A stretch of 64,000 bases of DNA from positions 2,852,001 to 2,916,000 of the forward strand of contig NC_088708.1 of NCBI RefSeq assembly GCF_963576615.1, in the 5' to 3' direction. A program made the position numbers and the translations under genes. Below, in pieces: positions 59,120 to 64,000 of this stretch (the first letter of the stretch is position 1; the number at the start of each line of letters is the position of its first letter). The stretch comes from Watersipora subatra (lineage: Eukaryota > Bryozoa > Gymnolaemata > Cheilostomatida > Watersiporidae). The notes under the pieces are model-generated. The model saw only the letters and a program-made list of their open reading frames with translations. It ran no database searches and was not told the DNA's origin.

Positions 59120-61737
59120 TTAATCGAACAAGGAAAAGCCCATATCCTCATCCTCGGACTCAGATTCCTCTTGCGCTGCAGGGGCAGGAGCCTCTGCTTC
59201 AGCTGCAGGAGTGGCAGCTGAAGCAGCAGCAACAAACTTGCTCGGATCAGCTAAATACTCCTTCAGAGTTTTGGCCTCTTCAAACTCTATGTCAGTGACA
59301 GCAGCAATGGCGAGAAGTCTCTTGAAACCGTTAATAATGGAGTGAGGTGCAGATGCAACTGTTGGGTAGTTCATGCTGAGTGACAAGGAAGCCACCCTTG
59401 CAACGCCCTAGAACAAAAAGGAAGACAGTTAAAACAATAATTACCATGACATGTTTGTAAGGAAATTTCCACTACCGCAAGTAATAAATAAAGCATGAAT
59501 TGCCCTGGAAACGCTACGAAGCTAAAGCTTACCTTCATGAAAGCTTCTCTCAGTTGCTCATCAGTAATGTCAAGAATAGCAGGGTCAAGAACAGTTCCAT
59601 CGTCATAAATCTTTTCAATGACCAGACCATATGTAAAGGGGGAGATTCCCAGCATATTGAGGAGTGTGGCTTCAGATGCACCTACCTTTTCATTGGCCTT
59701 GATCAGCTCAACATCAGACTACAAAAAATGTCGATCTTTCAAAATTAATCTTACATTGACATGACAAGCTATTTTACATTATAGAAGCTGATGGCTAAGC
59801 TTTATATTCTTTGGCAAAATTACTCATGCTAGTGGTATTTTTGGTTGCGGCTTGATATCTACCAAGTTATCTCAAAAATTTGTTTATTTCCAAACAATAA
59901 TACCTAACAAAAGGTTAATGTGTTAACACCTTTGGGTACAACAAGAATAACCATTGAATTTGTAAATACACTCACAAGAATTTCAATATTTCCTCGAGAA
60001 ATTTTGGTTGGAATTTGAAGAGCCTGAAAGAAAGAGGTCTTTTCAGGACCAAGAGGCGTGACCTGCTTAGGCACAGTGCACGACACTGGAGCAAGTGCTC
60101 CAGCTCGCGCAGCGGCAGGAACTTTGTTTGCAAGGATCTTATCACGAATTTCCGTTAGCTCCTTGTCCGTAAAGACAAAACCAACATTTTGTCTGATCAA
60201 GGGTAAGAGTTTTTCCAAAGAAGGATTGTTTTCAAGATGTCCCCGAATAGCCTTTCGCATCATTGTATTCTTACCAAGCAGCAAAGTAGCATCACCTGAA
60301 CAGGAATAACTTTAAATGTCAAGATTGAATAAAAACAATGCACACAATATTGGACAAATCAGGATAAGTCGAGTAAATTACAAATTTAATATATAGACAA
60401 CTGTGAGTCCATCATAGGGCAACAATCTTGCCAACAAAGATATGTAAGAACCATCTTTATACTGCTCTTAACCTTGGTGCTAGAGAGCATGGCAACAAGT
60501 TAAATAAATTATTAGTAACCATTCCCAAGAAACCATTGGCAGTATGTCTTTTCTTTAAAGTATGATGCCATTAAAAAATAGCCAAATGTTTTAGTTCTTG
60601 TGTGTAAGTTTTGATGTATTTTTCTGACTTATAACTGCAGACAATTTCTGATCAATATTGCTACATCAAAAATCATAGACAATGGATCATTTCTAAACGA
60701 GTCTAAAAGAGAAGCTTCGGTGAAGATGCAGTTGAATGATTCTTAAGAGAAGTGTTTGCTAGCCGGATGACTTTGTTGTTTTAACATTGTTACTCATCTT
60801 GTAAATATGACCTGTCAGTTATTTTCATCATACCGAGCAAGTTGGGAATTTTGGTAACACCAGTATGCAGCCCATTTCAAACAGATTTCTGCTCCGGGTA
60901 ACTAGATTAACGGCAATTACGGCTTGTACGTCAGCAGTCTCGTGTACAAGATTATAGGGCAGTTTAGTATTTGATCCGTCAGATTATCTTGAGCGCAAAA
61001 CATGCATAAATTATGATTTTCATATGCATTCCTGAATTACTTCAGGACTTTAGTGGCAACGATACCCTTTTCACTGTTATCAGTCCATATGATCGCTGTA
61101 ATTAGCAAACGGGTCTTATGGACATTAGCATGTTAAATGCCTTGGTAGAAGCAAAAGGTTGAAATTATAATAAATTTGCAAAGGTTTAAACAGCATTACA
61201 CATGTAGTACAAACAGATAAGAAATAGGAGAGAGAATTGTGGCAGCATATTGAGAGCAGATGTGTGTAGAAAAATTGATTTATCTGCTGCTAACAATTGC
61301 ACAAGTGCTTACTTATAAGCAATAAATTAAAAATATTGACGGAGGGTTTAGGTAATCTTTCAACTGCATTAAATAAGGACCTAATTCATATGTCGAACCT
61401 CGACATATGAAGGTTAATCTGTCTCAGCATTTTCTCTTCTTTGCCGAAACTGGTATGTTACATTATATTTTTACAAGGTGAAATTATACTTGACTTAATT
61501 TATTGCAAGTCCAACAAAATGACAACAAATCATACAACTACCAGACATCAAACTACTGATAGCGTGTCCTGTAACTAAAATACATTACAAACCTCTCAGC
61601 TCTGCTCGGATGTTTTGCATTTGCTTAGATCCAACATTATCGACATTCACAATGAAGATCCTTGAATATTCATCCATTAATGATGTGAGTTTCATGAAAT
61701 AGTTAGATTTCCATGTAGTCTTGTCTTCCTTGACCAT
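59120..61737 (-). CDS. RPLP0: Large-subunit ribosomal stalk protein P0 (uL10), 4 coding exons
   Basis: Minus strand: join(61737-61593, 60295-59976, 59718-59533, 59407-59120), 939 nt, 312 aa, close to the usual 315 or so. It forms the base of the ribosomal stalk and binds the P1/P2 dimers and the GTPase-associated centre. It starts [20 protein letters not shown]; the uL10 core includes [20 protein letters not shown] and [13 protein letters not shown]. Exon 3 holds [20 protein letters not shown]; exon 4 holds the alanine-rich hinge and the conserved acidic end [11 protein letters not shown], the P-protein tail that contacts elongation factors. Every junction is GT-AG and in phase. Short minus ORFs seen alone are pieces of these exons. 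Confidence 0.97.
60296..61592 (-). other. RPLP0 intron between coding exons 1 and 2
   Basis: A 1.3 kb intron. I looked for box C/D motifs on the minus strand and found no convincing pair; nothing else was recognised. Confidence 0.5.
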
Positions 61738-61781
61738 CTTGAATGTGGTGCAGGGATCGTGTCAAACGGTTTAAAGACAAG

Positions 61782-62432
61782 CTAAAAGATAAACAGCCCA
61801 AACTTCATTATTAATACTAAAAATATGTACGGCAATAATGAAACGTCAGCATGTTGAAAGTTTTATTCGTATAAATCGAAGTATCATTATGTTGTCACAC
61901 AGTTATAGCGGTTAAACATTACCAGCATTACTAGAATTGAGGACTCTAATATAACTCGAACATAGGAATTTATGTTTCGTACGCCAGGATCGGTATAAAC
62001 TCACATTCACGAGTTTAACAGCCGAAGAAATGTAATGAAACACCAGATATCAATTTAACATTAGCACAAAATGCCAGTAACAACTCATTTAAGCTCAGGT
62101 TAAATGCAAAACAAATACGTAGCAACTAAGGATGAGGAAAAATTATTGAATTTGTGTATTACAATGTATTAATGTGTCACATCTAATACACGACGGTTGA
62201 AGTTTACAATGAAATAATCGTCTACATTTTAATTAAGTTTGTGTGTAATTAAGTCTTCATCGGGATAACTAAAACTACCAACTTTTGCGAACAGAACAAA
62301 AACATTTCATTTATCAAAAATATTAAAACCTATTAATAAGATACAACGTCAACTTAATACGTTAACAGAACAAATATGTCGACGGTACCGTTGAAAATCC
62401 AAGCTCTCGCAGATAAAACGTGTTCAACTCAC
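61782..62432 (-). other. RPLP0 5' UTR intron
   Basis: About 650 bp between the non-coding first exon (donor TTTTG|GTGAGT) and the exon carrying the start codon (acceptor TTATCTTTTAG at 61782). No embedded gene seen. Confidence 0.6.
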
Positions 62433-62463
62433 CAAAATGGTCGGCCGGAAAAGGCAGAAAAAG
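62433..62463 (-). promoter_or_regulatory. RPLP0 non-coding first exon with 5' TOP-like start
   Basis: Minus strand: CTTTTTCTGCCTTTTCCGGC, then CGACCATTTTG at the donor. A C followed by a pyrimidine tract at the cap is the TOP motif that places ribosomal-protein mRNAs under mTOR-linked translational control. The exact start (near 62463) is inferred from the tract. Confidence 0.7.
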
Positions 62464-62808
62464 TTCGCAATCGAACCGCTTGCTGATCATCTTCAACAAT
62501 TCTTCTTATAGCACCACTTACCTATTTATAAGATTGTAATAAACACGTCAATGGTGCTAAAGGGAGCGCCTTTCTCACGTAGCTTCAGATCTGAGTACTG
62601 TTTACAATAACTTTTAAAAGAGTTTTGAAATCCACATCTAAATTTTCCATAAAAGTAACAACCTTCAAATCGGAGCATAACAACGGCATAACCAGAAATC
62701 TTAGGACAATGGAAAGCCATAGCAAATGCCCCAGGGTTCCTATTCGACTTACTACGATTATAGCTCGGTTGATCTAGCGCAAATAAATCGAACACACAGC
62801 TATCAGCG

Positions 62809-62908
62809 ATGCCGGACAAGTCTGGAAATTATACTTATTTCGACTCGCCTGATGGTACTGATCCCCATAAAAAAGCTTGGTACATATCTAAATGGCTTGC
62901 AAAGTTAG
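62809..62908 (+). CDS. First exon of an unrecognised gene, divergent from RPLP0 (partial)
   Basis: The ATG at 62809 opens MPDKSGNYTYFDSPDGTDPH followed by KKAWYISKWLAKL and a good donor (TTAG|GTAAGA) after 33 codons, phase 1. It starts about 350 bp from the RPLP0 TOP start on the opposite strand, so the two may share a bidirectional promoter. Later exons are not visible before the window ends. No domain or family recognised. Confidence 0.45.
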
Positions 62909-63355
62909 GTAAGATTTAAAATGTTCAGAGCCTTAGTTGTGGGTGCACACCGGCAAACTAAAAGCTCAATACTTTGCATGGAACGTTTTGTACAGATACT
63001 ATTAGTCGGTCCAAAACGCTTGAGTTTATTTTTAGGTGTCCTATTACATGTAGAAATGTTCATGAGTTAATATAATTTTCTGTAGATGAATTGTCTACAG
63101 TTATCAGTTGCTTACAGCATTTGTCAAAGCTATGCACAATTACCCAACGGTATGGTGTATTTTTATGGGTATGCTTTTATCGACATACGGCAGTTCTTAC
63201 AGCCGAAGCAGATTTTGGAATGAAATAACTCTCTATGTCGCACTAAATCGTTAAGAAAAAGGAGTTACACCTATTATATGTCGCTGTCTATCATTACAGG
63301 CAATGTTGTATAATTGTTGCATTACCTCAAAGTTTTTAGCGATTCGATTTCAATT
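62909..63355. other. Intron or intergenic DNA after the divergent first exon
   Basis: AT-rich; no further exon recognised before the hAT element. Confidence 0.45.
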
Positions 63356-64000
63356 CAGGGTAGGCAAAAATATTTCACTGATATATATCATGATATTTTT
63401 GATATTTATGATACTTTTGAAACAAATGATATTTTTGAAAAAAAATTGAAGCTAGGTTGAACTTGTATGATGTTTACATTGTGATCGATGTATTTTATAG
63501 GTTGTATGGGAACAGTCAGCAATGTTTAATACCAAAAACTTTATTTATTGTAAGCCTAGTATAATAGTAATATTTATAAATATGAAAATGTTTGTCAAAC
63601 ATTGGGTTGGAAATCATGACATGAATGCAAAGTGCAAAAAAATAGTTCAAATAGTAAATACACACTATGATAGTCCATGCATGTTCTAATGTCCTACTTT
63701 TGTCTAGTTTAGGTATATGTAAACAAACACCAGCTTGCCAGCCTTCACCACACCGAGACAATTTCTTAACTTGCTGTGAACCAGTCCACATGATGAAAAC
63801 GCACACTCAACACTAGCAGTCAAAGTTATATCATCATATTTATAGATTTTATACTGAACCAGAATCCTTTGAAGCTCTTCATTGAAAGATTTTTACAGAA
63901 AATGATGAGATGTGTTACTCTGTCATCTCAGTGAGTCAGTATAATGTGCTTACAATTCTGTTTTTGGGTGTCAGGTTGTTCAATTCAAAATCATGGATTA
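63356..64000. mobile_element. Second copy of the inner hAT element, cut by the window end
   Basis: Starts CAGGGTAGGCAAAAATATTT at 63356, matching the reverse of the right end of the 15007-22109 element. It continues with the same interior in reverse: GATATTTTTGA repeats, TTGTAAGCCTA, then at 63690-63970 the reverse of 15430-15757. It is uninterrupted where the 15 kb copy has the PIF insertion. Its other end is outside the window. Confidence 0.8.

Overview
The window is nuclear DNA from an AT-rich invertebrate animal. Genes are split by GT-AG introns. One gene is a clear ribosomal protein P0, one resembles animal Ki-67, and box C/D snoRNA genes lie inside introns. Most of the rest is made of DNA transposons (hAT, PIF/Harbinger, pogo/Tigger, Tc1-like and several families of short inverted-repeat elements). 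The phylum cannot be fixed from the sequence; a mollusc or other lophotrochozoan is a guess.

Layout. 0-8.5 kb is intergenic or upstream DNA with inverted-repeat elements and one decayed coding fragment. 8.5-46.1 kb (+) is a single gene of twelve proposed exons, all in compatible phase (4302 nt, 1433 codons plus stop). I read it as a Ki-67 (MKI67)-like chromosome-periphery protein. It has a PP1-docking KVSF module, then a TWAEIVKTG motif, then a DSPETIVIG motif, then Ki-67-type 'LxGxxExMxTP' repeats, and a very basic C-terminal repeat region, in the same order as I recall from human Ki-67. Its introns hold most of the transposons. The 14.4 kb intron 3 contains a nest four deep: a hAT element, inside it a second hAT, inside that a PIF/Harbinger element with both of its genes, and inside that two inverted-repeat elements. 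Intron 10 holds a 1 kb minisatellite with a 36-bp unit and a second minisatellite lying inside a transposon. Intron 11 holds minus-strand stretches that look coding but are unrecognised.

46-51.8 kb is intergenic, with a decayed Tc1-like transposase and a histone-type 3' stem-loop. 51.8-58.3 kb (-) is a non-coding snoRNA host gene: short non-coding exons, several of exactly 49 nt, alternate with introns that each hold a box C/D snoRNA. Two snoRNA families recur. Five copies carry a guide for 18S rRNA (yeast snR57 type) and three a guide for the peptidyl-transferase region of 28S rRNA (snR38 type). Some copies are decaying.

59.0-62.46 kb (-) is RPLP0, complete (312 aa), with a pyrimidine-rich (TOP) first exon. 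It lies directly upstream of the snoRNA host gene on the same strand, so two ribosome-production genes sit side by side. A divergent unknown gene begins at 62.8 kb (+). The window ends inside another copy of the inner hAT element; that copy supplies the uninterrupted sequence for the site where the PIF element inserted.
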